A DNA stretch of 64,000 nucleotides from CALNYZ01 sp942490945 (GCA_942490945.1 CALNYZ010000018.1:1426001-1490000); one strand, 5' to 3'. Positions 1 through 8,768 are shown, counted from the first letter of the stretch. Numbers and translations: made by a program. Notes: generated by a model not told the origin, from the letters alone.

Positions 1-267
1 AACTTTTTTATACACACCGGTGCTGATGTATGGATCCGCATTTGCCCAGCTTTGCGCTGCTTCCAGACTTGAAAATTGCGCGATGATGACCGAGCCTGTA
101 AAACCGGCTGGCCCGGGATCAACAGCGTCGATAGCAGGCGTCGGTCCTGCCAGTATGAGTCGCCCCTGCGATTTAAGTTCATTTAAACGTGCAATATGTT
201 CAGGCCGTGCAGCAAGACGTCGCTCCAGACTGTTTTTATTATCTTCCCCGATGATCACATACAACAT
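1..267 (-). CDS. yciI: YciI family protein, 3' end cut by the window edge
   Basis: The first 89 residues are visible, from ATG at 265-267 to the window edge. The product has the small ferredoxin-like YciI fold: it opens MLYVIIGEDN, has a conserved-type ARPEHIARL helix and a LILAGPTPA strand, and ends in a SWANADPYISTGVY segment. YciI proteins are about 100 residues, so only some ten are missing. The family is of uncertain biochemical function; relatives of dye-chlorinating and muconolactone-isomerase folds are known. It begins 9 bases after yciB ends on the same strand, so the two are probably co-transcribed, an arrangement common in gammaproteobacteria. The reading frame is open to the edge with no sign of damage. 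Confidence 0.9.
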   Translation of the reverse strand, partial: MLYVIIGEDNKNSLERRLAARPEHIARLNELKSQGRLILAGPTPAIDAVDPGPAGFTGSVIIAQFSSLEAAQSWANADPYISTGVYKKV

Positions 268-276
268 CTGGTTAAT

Positions 277-921
277 TCAACCTTCTTTATTTTCTGTAAT
301 GTCGACCGGTGTAGCGGCTATTTCGGCAGGTATTTTGTCTTCCGTTATTACACCATGTTTTGCGATATAAATGAAGGTGATAATAACCAGCAAGATGTTC
401 AGACCAAGCAATCCAAACATCTTGAATTCGACCCAAAGCGGGATGCCGTATACATCGGCGACTATTTTATTAATGATGCCGATAAATACATAAAATATCA
501 CCCACATAAGGTTAAGTTTTTTCCACTGCGGTAGCGGCATACTAATCTGGTGGCCCATCATTTTCTTTAATAGTGGTTGTTTCCAGATAAAATTGCTGAG
601 TAAAAATACGATCGCAAACAACCACATGGCAATGGATACTTTCCAGACCAGAAAATCCGGATTGCGAAATATAATTGTCGCGCCACCGAATACAAGAGCA
701 ATAACAACAGTAATAACATGTAATTTTTCGATCTTGTTGTGCCTGAAGTAGGTATAGGCAACTTGCAATATGGTGGCGGCGATGAGGATGGCGGTGGCAG
801 CGATTACTGCTGTTACGATACCTTCAGACGGTATCGGCTGACCTTCAATAATTGCGGGCATCTTGTATTTGTACGTTATGTAAAACGCAATAATTGGGAA
901 AAAATCGAATAATAATTTCAT
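277..921 (-). CDS. yciB: Inner membrane septation protein A (YciB/IspZ)
   Basis: The product is a polytopic inner-membrane protein of 214 residues. The family start MKLLFDFFPIIAFYITYKY and the later segments around VIFRNPDFLVWK-like and FVGIINKIVADVYG-like residues are typical of YciB. About five hydrophobic spans are visible. YciB is linked in enterobacteria to cell-envelope and septum integrity and interacts with elongation and division proteins; its biochemical activity is unknown. Usual length is 180-210 residues, and the extra length here is a charged C-terminal tail rich in Glu, Lys and Ala. It lies 19 bases after the upstream unrecognised gene and 9 bases before yciI, which suggests one minus-strand transcription unit. 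Confidence 0.93.
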   Translation of the reverse strand: MKLLFDFFPIIAFYITYKYKMPAIIEGQPIPSEGIVTAVIAATAILIAATILQVAYTYFRHNKIEKLHVITVVIALVFGGATIIFRNPDFLVWKVSIAMWLFAIVFLLSNFIWKQPLLKKMMGHQISMPLPQWKKLNLMWVIFYVFIGIINKIVADVYGIPLWVEFKMFGLLGLNILLVIITFIYIAKHGVITEDKIPAEIAATPVDITENKEG

Positions 922-940
922 ATGGCTACTTGAAATTCTG

Positions 941-1690
941 TTAGTGAATAGTTTTCTGTTTTGTCATTGAATAATATTTCTCAACAACTGCACGAACATG
1001 AGCTGGATAACCAAGGATATCCATTTGCTGCATACCTTCCGCAAAAAAATTTTCTGCATCAGCGGGTAAGCGGCGCATTAATTTTTCGTACGCTATATCA
1101 ATTAATTGTGCATCGTGGCTGCGTGTGGCAACAATGCCCATGTTAAGATTGAGTACACGCCAGGGTCGTCCTGAATTTGTGGTATCCATATCCTGCTTGA
1201 GTGTGTAATCGACTTTCTCAGCGATTTCATCCATTGTGTAGTACAGATGTGCCAGATGCTCCGTATCATTAATCTGGTTTGCAATGCGTGAAAATGCATT
1301 AATAATCGGTTCGACCGATCGCAGGTCAGTAAACGTGGCGGCGCACCACATGCCTATATTAATGATTAACTCATCGATATCGATGGCTATATCATCCGAT
1401 CCCACCAGCCCCTGATAGTGTTCAACACTGCTTAATAGATTGAGTGCATATTCGGCAAGTGGTTCCGTGTTACCGTCGTCGGCTTGTTGGGCAATATTAT
1501 GTGTGTTGTCTGGTCTGGATCCGATTACTTGCGCAATGTTGAAAAGCTCTGCAAAACTCTGTTGTAGATTATGGAAAGTATCCAGGTTCGCGCTGTCAGG
1601 GTGAGATTCGATGTGCGTGCGGATTTTCCCCAGCGTGGAATTTGTTAGGTCAATGATTTCCTGTAAATCTACCTGGGAAGAAAGCTGCAT
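941..1690 (-). CDS. Conserved-looking protein of unknown function
   Basis: I do not recognise this 249-residue product. It has no signal peptide or membrane span and reads as a mostly helical, acidic soluble protein. There is a Q/D/N-rich patch near residues 60-75 and no Cys-based metal motif. The C-terminal third (RVLNLNMGIVATRSHD, then LMRRLPADAENFFAEGMQQM) is the most protein-like conserved stretch by eye. It is first in a minus-strand run with yciB and yciI and is divergent from rnm. The start is ATG 1690; no strong ribosome binding site is visible. Codon use resembles its neighbours, so I treat it as a genuine gene. Confidence 0.7.
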   Translation of the reverse strand: MQLSSQVDLQEIIDLTNSTLGKIRTHIESHPDSANLDTFHNLQQSFAELFNIAQVIGSRPDNTHNIAQQADDGNTEPLAEYALNLLSSVEHYQGLVGSDDIAIDIDELIINIGMWCAATFTDLRSVEPIINAFSRIANQINDTEHLAHLYYTMDEIAEKVDYTLKQDMDTTNSGRPWRVLNLNMGIVATRSHDAQLIDIAYEKLMRRLPADAENFFAEGMQQMDILGYPAHVRAVVEKYYSMTKQKTIH

Positions 1691-1789
1691 GGGTTATGTT
1701 TGGTTCCGATTTCCATTAAACTACGCGGCTTATTTTACCATAGACTTTGCTGTAAATTTTTATTCATTTGAGTTACGCATAACCTTATC

Positions 1790-2641
1790 ATGTCCAAACA
1801 CATTGATTTACATGCACATTCCACCGCATCAGATGGCACGCTGACGCCGACTGCACTGCTAGAGCATGCTTTTGCAAAAGGCATGAAGCTGTTTGCGTTG
1901 ACGGATCACGATGATACGTCCGGTCTGATGGAAGCCGATATCGCTGCCCGCACTCTGGGTATACAGCTGGTGAACGGAGTCGAGATTTCCGTCACCTGGC
2001 ATAAACAAACGATCCATATCGTAGGTCTCAATATTGATGTGCACAATGCAAATTTGCAGCAGGGCTTGTCAGGATTACGCGAATTCAGGCGCTGGCGAGC
2101 ACGTGAAATAGCTGACAGATTGGCAAAAGCTGGCATTCCAGGGGCATTTGAAGCGGCCAGTGCGCAGGCCTCTGGTAATTCGATTAGCCGTACCCATTTT
2201 GCCCACTTTTTAATTGCGAACGGTTATGCGAAGAATTTTAAACAGGTCTTTAAACGTTACCTGGTCAACGGCAAACCCGGTTATGTGTCAGGTAACTGGG
2301 CTGAGCTGGCCGAAGCTGTGGACTGGATTAAACAGGCGGGTGGACAAGCCGTGGTTGCACATCCGGCACGCTATCGTATGAGTTTGACGAAACTGAACAT
2401 GCTGCTTGAAGATTTTAAAGCGGCTGGCGGTGAAGGGCTGGAAGTAGTATCCGGTAGTCATACGCTTGATGAGGTACACAAAATGGCCAAGCTTGCCGGT
2501 AAGTATTCGCTCTACGGTTCGAGCGGTTCTGATTATCATGGGCCTGAAAATGTCTACATGGAAATGGACAGATTACCCGCCATGCCGTCTGATGTAGTAC
2601 CAATTTGGCATAATTGGTCCACTGCTGCAGCGTTGAACTGA
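1790..2641 (+). CDS. rnm: PHP-domain 5'-3' exoribonuclease / nucleotide phosphatase (RNase AM, YciV/TrpH)
   Basis: The N-terminus IDLHAHSTASDGTLTP is the HxHxxxSDG metal motif of PHP phosphoesterases. It is followed by LTDHDD and, near residue 65, NGVEIS, which supply further metal ligands. Later motifs are VVAHPARY (about residue 190) and GSDYHGP (about 247). In E. coli the orthologue (YciV, RNase AM) trims 5' ends of rRNAs and acts on 3',5'-bisphosphonucleotides. Length of 283 residues fits the family. It is followed 31 bases later by yciO, the same order as in many gammaproteobacteria. ATG 1790 lies at the expected N-terminus although the ribosome binding site is weak. Confidence 0.92.
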   Translation: MSKHIDLHAHSTASDGTLTPTALLEHAFAKGMKLFALTDHDDTSGLMEADIAARTLGIQLVNGVEISVTWHKQTIHIVGLNIDVHNANLQQGLSGLREFRRWRAREIADRLAKAGIPGAFEAASAQASGNSISRTHFAHFLIANGYAKNFKQVFKRYLVNGKPGYVSGNWAELAEAVDWIKQAGGQAVVAHPARYRMSLTKLNMLLEDFKAAGGEGLEVVSGSHTLDEVHKMAKLAGKYSLYGSSGSDYHGPENVYMEMDRLPAMPSDVVPIWHNWSTAAALN

Positions 2642-2672
2642 ATCGCGAAGCAGAGCAGTCGGAGTCGAAAAG

Positions 2673-3308
2673 TTGAGCCAATACCTGGAAATTCACCCGG
2701 AAAATCCTCAAGCACGCTTGTTAAAACAAGCGGTTGATATGGTGCGTCGTGGCGCGGTAATCGCGTATCCAACGGATTCTGCCTATGCACTGGGTTGCCA
2801 TATCGGTGATAAAACGGCGCTGGATCGAATTCGTCGCATTCGCCAAATCGATGATAAACACAACTTCACCCTGGTGTGTCGTGATTTGGCTGAAATTTCC
2901 ACCTACGCAAAAGTCGATAACCAGGCGTATCGATTTTTGAATGCCCATACGCCCGGTGCCTATACTTTCATCTTGCCTGCTACGCGGGAATTACCACGGC
3001 GCATCATGCATCCTAAAAAGCGTACTGTGGGTATCCGGGTGCCTGATAATAAAATTGCCATGGCCTTGCTGGCAGAATTGAATGAGCCATTAATGAGTAG
3101 CACGCTCATTTTACCCGGACAGATGCTACCGATGACCGAAGCGGAAGATATTCGTGACAAGTTGTCGCATCATGTTGACTTGATTATTGATGGGGGTCAC
3201 TGTGGGATAGACCCAACCACGGTGGTCGATTTGTCAGGGACAATACTCACCATAAAGCGGGTAGGTAAAGGCGATATCAGCCCATTTGAAGACTATATTA
3301 ACGACTAA
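2673..3308 (+). CDS. yciO: YciO/Sua5/YrdC-family threonylcarbamoyl-AMP synthase-like protein
   Basis: The product of 211 residues begins MSQYLEIHPENPQARLLKQA, the usual YciO opening. It carries the RGAVIAYPTDSAYALGC segment of the Sua5/YciO/YrdC dsRNA-binding fold, which binds nucleotide and L-threonylcarbamate. YciO is a paralogue of TsaC; E. coli YciO has weak or no role in tRNA t6A synthesis, so calling it a tRNA-modifying enzyme would be an overreach. The start is the TTG at 2673, preceded by a GGAG at about 2660, and no ATG exists nearby in frame. It lies in the conserved rnm-yciO-trpS-scpAB gene string. Confidence 0.9.
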   Translation: MSQYLEIHPENPQARLLKQAVDMVRRGAVIAYPTDSAYALGCHIGDKTALDRIRRIRQIDDKHNFTLVCRDLAEISTYAKVDNQAYRFLNAHTPGAYTFILPATRELPRRIMHPKKRTVGIRVPDNKIAMALLAELNEPLMSSTLILPGQMLPMTEAEDIRDKLSHHVDLIIDGGHCGIDPTTVVDLSGTILTIKRVGKGDISPFEDYIND

Positions 3309-3316
3309 AATTACGC

Positions 3317-3345
3317 TTTGGCATCCCAGGCAAGCACGTTATAAT
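3317..3345 (+). promoter_or_regulatory. Candidate sigma-70 promoter for trpS-scpA-scpB
   Basis: A perfect TATAAT at 3340-3345 is spaced 17 bases from TTTGGC at 3317-3322, a fair -35 match. It lies in the 197-base space between yciO and trpS and would give a leader of about 150 bases. I saw no T-box, leader peptide or strong terminator in that leader, only a short AT-rich hairpin. The prediction is from sequence alone. Confidence 0.45.
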
Positions 3346-3505
3346 CACATTTTGCCAGCCACGCCATTGATCAGTGTGATTAGAAATTATCTAATAAAAA
3401 CAATAAGTAATAAAAGAATTTAATGTGTATCTCGGCTATTTCTCGCATGTTAACCGTCACTGTTTGCTGCAAATTAACTATTTTTAAACGCAACAGGAGT
3501 TGTCA

Positions 3506-4723
3506 TTGAATTCACTAGCAAACCAGCAAGATCGCGTGTTATCAGGCATGCGACCGACCGGCGCGTTACACCTCGGACATTACCATGGTGTACTGAAAAA
3601 CTGGTTAAAACTTCAGCATGAATATCAATGTTTTTTCTTCGTTGCCGATTGGCATGCACTGACCACTCATTATGACGATATCGATAATCTGGAAGCAAAT
3701 GTATGGGATATGGTCATTGATTGGCTTGCCGTAGGCATTAATCCCGGTTCTAGCTGTATGTTTATCCAGTCGCGTGTCCCGGAGCATGCCGAATTACACC
3801 TGCTCTTGTCGATGATTACGCCACTTGGCTGGCTGGAACGTGTACCCAGCTATAAAGATCAGCAAGAAAAGCTAAAAGAGCGAGATTTATCCAATTATGG
3901 TTTTCTTGGTTACCCGCTACTGCAAGCAGCGGATATTCTGGTTTACAAGGCAGCAAAGGTTCCGGTGGGCGAGGATCAGGTGGCACATGTTGAGCTGACA
4001 CGTGAAATTGCGCGGAGATTTAACCATATCTACGGTCGCGAAGTCGATTTCGAAGCCAAGGCAGAAGCTGCGGTTAAAAAAATGGGCAAGAAATATTCTA
4101 AGTTATACAAAGACTTACGTAAAAAATACCAGGAACAAGGTGATACGGAAGCCCTTGCGAAAGGCCAGGCGCTTCTCGAAGAACAGCAAAACATTACCCT
4201 CGGCGATAAAGAACGTTTGTTTGGCTATCTGGAGGGCAGCGGCCGAATCATTTTACCGGAACCGATGCATTTACTGACGCCTGCATCAAAAATGCCCGGT
4301 CTGGATGGTCAAAAAATGTCCAAGTCCTATAATAATACCATTTCACTGCGCGAAGACCCGGAACAGGTTGAACAGAAACTCAAGCGTATGCCAACAGATC
4401 CGGCACGGGTGCGCCGTAATGACCCAGGTGACCCGGAAAAGTGCCCTGTCTGGAACTTGCATCAGGTATACTCAGATACAGATACGCAAGCCTGGGTGCA
4501 GGCTGGTTGTCGCAGTGCGGAAATAGGCTGTCTTGACTGTAAAGGGCCGATTATCGATGCAGTACTTGCTGAGCTGGCGCCAATTCGTGAGGCGGCCAAA
4601 GAATTTGAAGCAGACCGTAGCGTGGTGAAAAATATTATAAACGAAGGCTGTGAGCGAGCTCGTGATGCAGCACGTGAAACATTAATTGATGTCAGGCAGG
4701 CCATGAACCTGTCGTATCGTTAA
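3506..4723 (+). CDS. trpS: Tryptophanyl-tRNA synthetase
   Basis: This class Ic aminoacyl-tRNA synthetase charges tRNA-Trp. The HIGH-type motif is GALHLGHYHG near residue 20 and the KMSKS loop is GQKMSKSYNN near residue 270. At about 405 residues it is longer than the compact 330-residue bacterial form. The extra length is a Lys-rich charged insert (about residues 190-245) before the KMSKS region, as seen in a long TrpS subtype of Proteobacteria. I chose the TTG at 3506 because AGGAG (3495-3499) lies six bases upstream; the in-frame TTG at 3500 directly abuts that site and is less likely. It precedes scpA by 19 bases. Confidence 0.94.
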   Translation: MNSLANQQDRVLSGMRPTGALHLGHYHGVLKNWLKLQHEYQCFFFVADWHALTTHYDDIDNLEANVWDMVIDWLAVGINPGSSCMFIQSRVPEHAELHLLLSMITPLGWLERVPSYKDQQEKLKERDLSNYGFLGYPLLQAADILVYKAAKVPVGEDQVAHVELTREIARRFNHIYGREVDFEAKAEAAVKKMGKKYSKLYKDLRKKYQEQGDTEALAKGQALLEEQQNITLGDKERLFGYLEGSGRIILPEPMHLLTPASKMPGLDGQKMSKSYNNTISLREDPEQVEQKLKRMPTDPARVRRNDPGDPEKCPVWNLHQVYSDTDTQAWVQAGCRSAEIGCLDCKGPIIDAVLAELAPIREAAKEFEADRSVVKNIINEGCERARDAARETLIDVRQAMNLSYR

Positions 4724-4742
4724 CGAAACAAATTGAGTAATC

Positions 4743-5567
4743 ATGACTGAACAGGAACAACCCGTGTCACCTGAACAAGCCGAAATGCCGTTTGCCGTTG
4801 TGCATGGTACCGCGGTGATGGAATTGCCGAAAGATTTATATATTCCACCTGAAGCATTGGAAATCTTTCTTGCCGAATCCTTCGAAGGTCCACTGGATTT
4901 ATTACTGTATCTGATTAAGAAACAAAATCTCGACATTCTGGATATTCCGATTGCCGAGATAACACGCCAGTACATGGTTTATGTCGACGTGATGAAAGAC
5001 GTGCATCTGGAACTGGCCGGTGAGTATCTGGTCATGGCTGCGATGCTCGCCGAGATAAAATCACGCATGCTGTTACCCCGGCCAAAATCGGATGAACTGG
5101 AAGAAGGTGATCCACGCGCAGAGCTGGTGCGTCGTTTGCAGGAATACGAGCGTTTCAAACAGGCGGCTGAAGATATTGATGAACTGCCACGGGTGGGTCG
5201 TGATGTCTTTAATGTGGTAGTTGAACCGCCGGATTTGAAAATAGTCCGGTTACCACCAAAGGTAGAGTTGGGCGACATTCTGAATGCTGTTAAGGAAGTA
5301 ATGAACCGCGTAGCGACATTTGAGCATCATCATATTCAGCTCGAACCACTTTCCGTGCGTGAACGCATGTCGAAAGTCCTGTCACAACTCAAACGTGATG
5401 AGTTTATTGAATTCAGTTTGTTATTCACCATTGAAGAAGGTAGGGCAGGTGTCGTGGTGACCTTGCTGGCAATACTTGAGCTGTTAAAACAATCATTACT
5501 TGAGTTTGTTCAGGCTGAACCTTTTGCACAAATATATGTGAAAGTTAAAACAACGACAGAACACTGA
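4743..5567 (+). CDS. scpA: Segregation and condensation protein A (kleisin)
   Basis: ScpA is the kleisin subunit that bridges SMC ATPase heads and binds ScpB in the chromosome-condensing complex. The diagnostic region ESFEGPLDLLLYLIKKQNLD (about residues 47-66) is clear, as is AEIKSRMLLPRP near residue 100. The C-terminal winged-helix segment (FIEFSLLFTIEEGRAGVVVT) is also present. The 45-residue Pro/Glu-rich N-terminal extension before the ScpA domain is common in gammaproteobacteria. Length is 274 residues. It sits between trpS and scpB on the same strand. No smc gene is in this window. Confidence 0.94.
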   Translation: MTEQEQPVSPEQAEMPFAVVHGTAVMELPKDLYIPPEALEIFLAESFEGPLDLLLYLIKKQNLDILDIPIAEITRQYMVYVDVMKDVHLELAGEYLVMAAMLAEIKSRMLLPRPKSDELEEGDPRAELVRRLQEYERFKQAAEDIDELPRVGRDVFNVVVEPPDLKIVRLPPKVELGDILNAVKEVMNRVATFEHHHIQLEPLSVRERMSKVLSQLKRDEFIEFSLLFTIEEGRAGVVVTLLAILELLKQSLLEFVQAEPFAQIYVKVKTTTEH

Positions 5568-5622
5568 TTATTGTTTCTGTAATCGTACAGGAACAGCAGA
5601 ATTAGACGTAGGGTTGGAACGA

Positions 5623-6324
5623 ATGAATCAGGAAGAACTACAACGTATTATTGAAGCGCTTATTTTTGCAAGCGATGAGCCGATGAGCATTGAACGGATG
5701 ACGTCGGTTTTTCCGGAGGAAAGCAGACCGGATAAAAAATCCTTGTTAAAAATAATTGAAGCGATCAAGGAATCCTATAAAGAACGTGGCATCATGTTAA
5801 AGCAGGTTGGTAGTGGCTATCGTTTTCAGGTACCACAAAATTTTGCCGACTGGGTGTCAAAATTATGGGAAGAACGTCCGGCACGTTATTCGCGTGCAAC
5901 ACTCGAAACCATCGCCTTGATAGCTTATCGTCAGCCGATAACACGTACCGAAATCGAGCAAGTACGAGGTGTAAGCGTCTCTACCAATATTATCCGATCC
6001 TTACTCGAGCGAAACTGGGTTCGAGTCGTGGGGCATCGCGACGTACCCGGAAAACCTTCTTTATATGCAACCACGCAGGAATTTCTGGATTATTTTAATC
6101 TGGCCAGTCTGGAAGAATTGCCACCACTTGCCGAGTTACGTGATATTGATGCGATTAATCAGGAGCTTGATTTCAATGAACCCGAAGCAAGCAATACTGC
6201 CAGTAGCCTGGCAGCAAAAGAACAAGCCAGTATAGATCAAACCAGTCATGAAAACGCTGATCCAACAGATACGTCTGAAGAGCAGGAAGATCAGCAGCCA
6301 GAAGCACTCGCTGCTGAAAACTGA
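5623..6324 (+). CDS. scpB: Segregation and condensation protein B
   Basis: ScpB is the winged-helix partner of ScpA in the SMC complex. The two winged-helix halves are visible: LQRIIEALIFASDEPMS at the N-terminus and ATLETIALIAYRQPITRTEI near residue 88. The VSVSTNIIRSLLERNWVRVVG recognition helix region follows. The last 45 residues are an acidic, Gln/Glu/Ser-rich low-complexity tail, typical of proteobacterial ScpB. I chose ATG 5623 over the in-frame TTG 5614 because an AGGG-type site lies just upstream. An inverted repeat follows at 6347-6370. Confidence 0.93.
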   Translation: MNQEELQRIIEALIFASDEPMSIERMTSVFPEESRPDKKSLLKIIEAIKESYKERGIMLKQVGSGYRFQVPQNFADWVSKLWEERPARYSRATLETIALIAYRQPITRTEIEQVRGVSVSTNIIRSLLERNWVRVVGHRDVPGKPSLYATTQEFLDYFNLASLEELPPLAELRDIDAINQELDFNEPEASNTASSLAAKEQASIDQTSHENADPTDTSEEQEDQQPEALAAEN

Positions 6325-6346
6325 TCTGTTGCATGTTTGTTTTATA

Positions 6347-6370
6347 TTTTCCGGAAATGAATCCGGAAAA
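6347..6370. terminator. Perfect inverted repeat between scpB and rluB, probable terminator
   Basis: TTTTCCGGA at 6347-6355 and TCCGGAAAA at 6362-6370 form a 9-base-pair stem with a 6-base loop. It is followed by TTTACATTTA rather than a clean T run. Flanking A and T tracts make it readable in both directions. Most likely it ends the trpS-scpAB transcript, or attenuates it before rluB. Confidence 0.55.
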
Positions 6371-6438
6371 TTTACATTTACAATGTCCACATTTATTCTC
6401 TGTGGCTCGATATAACCTAATCCAAACGTTGAGGAACT

Positions 6439-7227
6439 ATGGCAGGAGACAGACTGCAGAAGGTGCTTGCCAACCAGGGAATCGCGTCACGACGAACTAT
6501 TGAGAGCTGGATTGAAGAAGGCCGCATCAAGGTGAATGGAGAGGTTGCGCAACTTGGTTGTTGCGTTACCGAGAATGATGAAATTTCCATCGACAATAAA
6601 CCGGTACGTACCACACAATCCGAAAATAATAATCGCGTTATTTTGTATCACAAGCCCGTTGGGGAAATTTCAAGTCGCAAAGATCCGGAAGGACGTGAGA
6701 CGGTATATCAGAACCTGCCGAAGATAAAAGGGAGTCGCTGGGTGTCGGTAGGCCGGCTCGATTTGAATACTTCAGGACTCTTGTTGTTTACCAATAATGG
6801 TGAACTTGCCAATCGATTGATGCACCCATCGTATGAAATGGATCGTGTTTACGCCGTACGTGTATTTGGCAAAGTCAGCGACGATGCCATCAAAAAAATG
6901 CTGACGGGTTTACAGCTCGAGGACGGGTTGGCGAAATTCGAAAAAATTGAAGATGCAGGCGGCAGTGGGGTGAACCATTGGTACCATGTGACCCTGAAAG
7001 AAGGTCGTAATCGAGAGGTGCGTCGCTTGTGGGAAGCTGTCGATTGCAAGGTGAGTCGATTGATACGCATTAAATATGCCGGTATTGAGTTGCCATCCAG
7101 ACTTGGACAGGGACGATGGAGTGAACTGCCAGCAGATGACGTAAATGAATTATGTGCGAGCGTTGGATTAGTTATTGATACACCAAAACAAAATCCACCT
7201 GCAAAAAAATACCGGCCGCGTCGTTAA
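6439..7227 (+). CDS. rluB: 23S rRNA pseudouridine-2605 synthase (RluB)
   Basis: The product of 262 residues has an N-terminal S4 RNA-binding domain (DRLQKVLANQGIASRRTIE) and an RsuA/RluB catalytic domain. The catalytic Asp lies in VGRLDLNTSGLLLFTNNG near residue 100. A second RNA-binding motif, TLKEGRNREVRRLWEA, sits near residue 185. RluB isomerises U2605 in helix 90 of 23S rRNA; the family also includes RluE/RluF, but the position after scpAB is the classic rluB context. The C-terminus is a short Lys/Arg/Pro-rich tail. It converges on the next gene with 48 bases between stops. Confidence 0.93.
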   Translation: MAGDRLQKVLANQGIASRRTIESWIEEGRIKVNGEVAQLGCCVTENDEISIDNKPVRTTQSENNNRVILYHKPVGEISSRKDPEGRETVYQNLPKIKGSRWVSVGRLDLNTSGLLLFTNNGELANRLMHPSYEMDRVYAVRVFGKVSDDAIKKMLTGLQLEDGLAKFEKIEDAGGSGVNHWYHVTLKEGRNREVRRLWEAVDCKVSRLIRIKYAGIELPSRLGQGRWSELPADDVNELCASVGLVIDTPKQNPPAKKYRPRR

Positions 7228-7275
7228 AATCGGGCGCGGTGTGTGAGCTAAAAAATTATCTTGAGAGTGGTGACA

Positions 7276-7704
7276 TTAAACCGCTTTACGCATCTGGTGT
7301 TTGGAGCGTAGCGTGTAAGGCTTCAGTGCCTTGGGTAGTTCATTAAACTCACCCAGTAGTACGATTACCTTATCCTTATCGCCTGTGGCAACGCGCTTTA
7401 ACAAGCTGATGTTGACCTTGTCATCCATTGCATAGTTAAAATCACGCAGGATAAATACACCAAAGTGTTGTACGCCATCGATGTGTTCCAGCAAGTCATC
7501 AGGATCAGTGGTACGTGGAATGGCGATATGTGAAGCACCAATTCGATACATAGGGCTGTTCGGCGAACTCATATAAAATGCCTTGGTGCTGAAGCGGCTG
7601 AGTTGCGAAAACAGATCAGCAACGCGGTCAGTATCATAAGTTTCAATACTGATAATGCGGTATCCGGCTTCTAACATTTGCTCTAATTGAGCGAGATAAT
7701 TCAT
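7276..7704 (-). CDS. Stand-alone protein resembling the N-terminal domain of Ycf46-type AAA ATPases
   Basis: This 142-residue soluble protein opens LAQLEQMLEAGYRIISIETYDTDRVADLF. That pattern, a helix then a hydrophobic strand ending in ETY-(D/E)-(D/E)-RV, is how Ycf46-like AAA ATPases begin. The middle (HFGVFILRDFNYAMDD) and the end (KVIVLLGEFNELPKALK) also parallel that domain's FVLKDFHxxLDD and IILLSPxxxIPPELE segments. No Walker A or B motif follows, because the gene stops where the ATPase would begin. The family match is from memory, not from a search. It lies 116 bases downstream of a diguanylate cyclase on the same strand. Function is unknown. Confidence 0.7.
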   Translation of the reverse strand: MNYLAQLEQMLEAGYRIISIETYDTDRVADLFSQLSRFSTKAFYMSSPNSPMYRIGASHIAIPRTTDPDDLLEHIDGVQHFGVFILRDFNYAMDDKVNISLLKRVATGDKDKVIVLLGEFNELPKALKPYTLRSKHQMRKAV

Positions 7705-7820
7705 CTGACCATCCTTTAATATCCCGCAGACAGTATAAATATAGTGGGTGATCTAAAGCAATGCTGATTTTTTCTGTGACGCGGCTCAAAAAAATCACAA
7801 TTAATTCGGTGACTTAGGTC

Positions 7821-8768
7821 TTAAATCTGGATATTACGAGACTTGCTATAGTAATGAACCTGATTGCGACCGGCGTTTTTGGCCTGATACAGGGCTGCAT
7901 CGGCCTTGTTAAACAGGCGTTTTGCATCATCACGCTTGCTGAGAGAGGCCACGCCAATGCTGGCGGTGATTTTTAATTTAGAATCATTATAAGTAAACGG
8001 GTATTGTGCGATTTCGGTTCGCAGGCGTTCAGCGACCAAGGCAGCACCATCATCCTGTGTGCCGGCAAGAATGACGACAAATTCTTCGCCACCATAACGA
8101 TACAAAGTATCTGTCGATCGCAGGGTATCGCCTATACAACTTGTCAGATTTCGTAGCATTGCATCACCGGCACTGTGCCCCAACGTATCATTAATGGATT
8201 TAAAATGGTCCAGATCAATGACCAGCAATGATAACGGCAGGTTATGACGGTGACTTCGTTCTACTTCACGAATAATCGTATTATCAAATGCCATGCGGTT
8301 GTTGATGCCGGTTAATGGATCAACTTGTGATGCAATAATGGCACGCTTGTACATGATTGCATTACGAATCGGATATAACGCCTGGGTAAGTAAATTCTCT
8401 AATTGTAAAATGTCAGGCTGACTAAAGCGTCGCTTGCGACTGAATGTTAATTCGCCAAGTAACTCATCGGCAAGACGTAGCCGGTAGGAACAAGTATGCC
8501 GCTCCATTTTGCCGAACTGAAAACTGTATTCCAGTTCTCGATTTTTAAATTGTGCACCTTCAAAGTCGACAACGTTTGTCGTCGCTTCCAAAAAGAAATT
8601 CAGCACACTGTCCAGTTCAAGCGAGGTTTGTAACAGTCCTGCCAATCTTAAGGTCTGTTGCAGTTCATTTGACGTTATCTGCAGTTGTGCAGAATTTTCT
8701 GCTGCCGCTTTTTGCATAGGACTTATTTCTTGTACGGTTTGTGTCGCCATAAGCCTGTTCACCTTCAT
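7821..8768 (-). CDS. Diguanylate cyclase (GGDEF domain) with N-terminal sensor-like region
   Basis: The C-terminal half (about residues 150-305) is a GGDEF domain: DPLTGINNRMAFD start, VIDLDHFKSINDTLGH metal and GTP-binding segment, and active-site YRYGGEEFVVILAG. It should make cyclic di-GMP from two GTP. No RxxD inhibitory site is seen at the usual place before GGEEF. The first 145 residues lack membrane spans and may form a GAF-like sensor, but I see no ligand motif. The assigned start is ATG 8768; ATG 8750 (MATQTVQ) is an alternative. It points toward the Ycf46 N-domain-like gene and is divergent from nothing nearby. c-di-GMP control would fit the polysaccharide loci, but no direct link is visible. 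Confidence 0.9.
   Translation of the reverse strand: MKVNRLMATQTVQEISPMQKAAAENSAQLQITSNELQQTLRLAGLLQTSLELDSVLNFFLEATTNVVDFEGAQFKNRELEYSFQFGKMERHTCSYRLRLADELLGELTFSRKRRFSQPDILQLENLLTQALYPIRNAIMYKRAIIASQVDPLTGINNRMAFDNTIIREVERSHRHNLPLSLLVIDLDHFKSINDTLGHSAGDAMLRNLTSCIGDTLRSTDTLYRYGGEEFVVILAGTQDDGAALVAERLRTEIAQYPFTYNDSKLKITASIGVASLSKRDDAKRLFNKADAALYQAKNAGRNQVHYYSKSRNIQI

Noticed and set aside
3346..3505. T-box or trp-type attenuator before trpS
   Set aside because: The leader has no T-box sequence, Trp-codon run or terminator stem that I can see.
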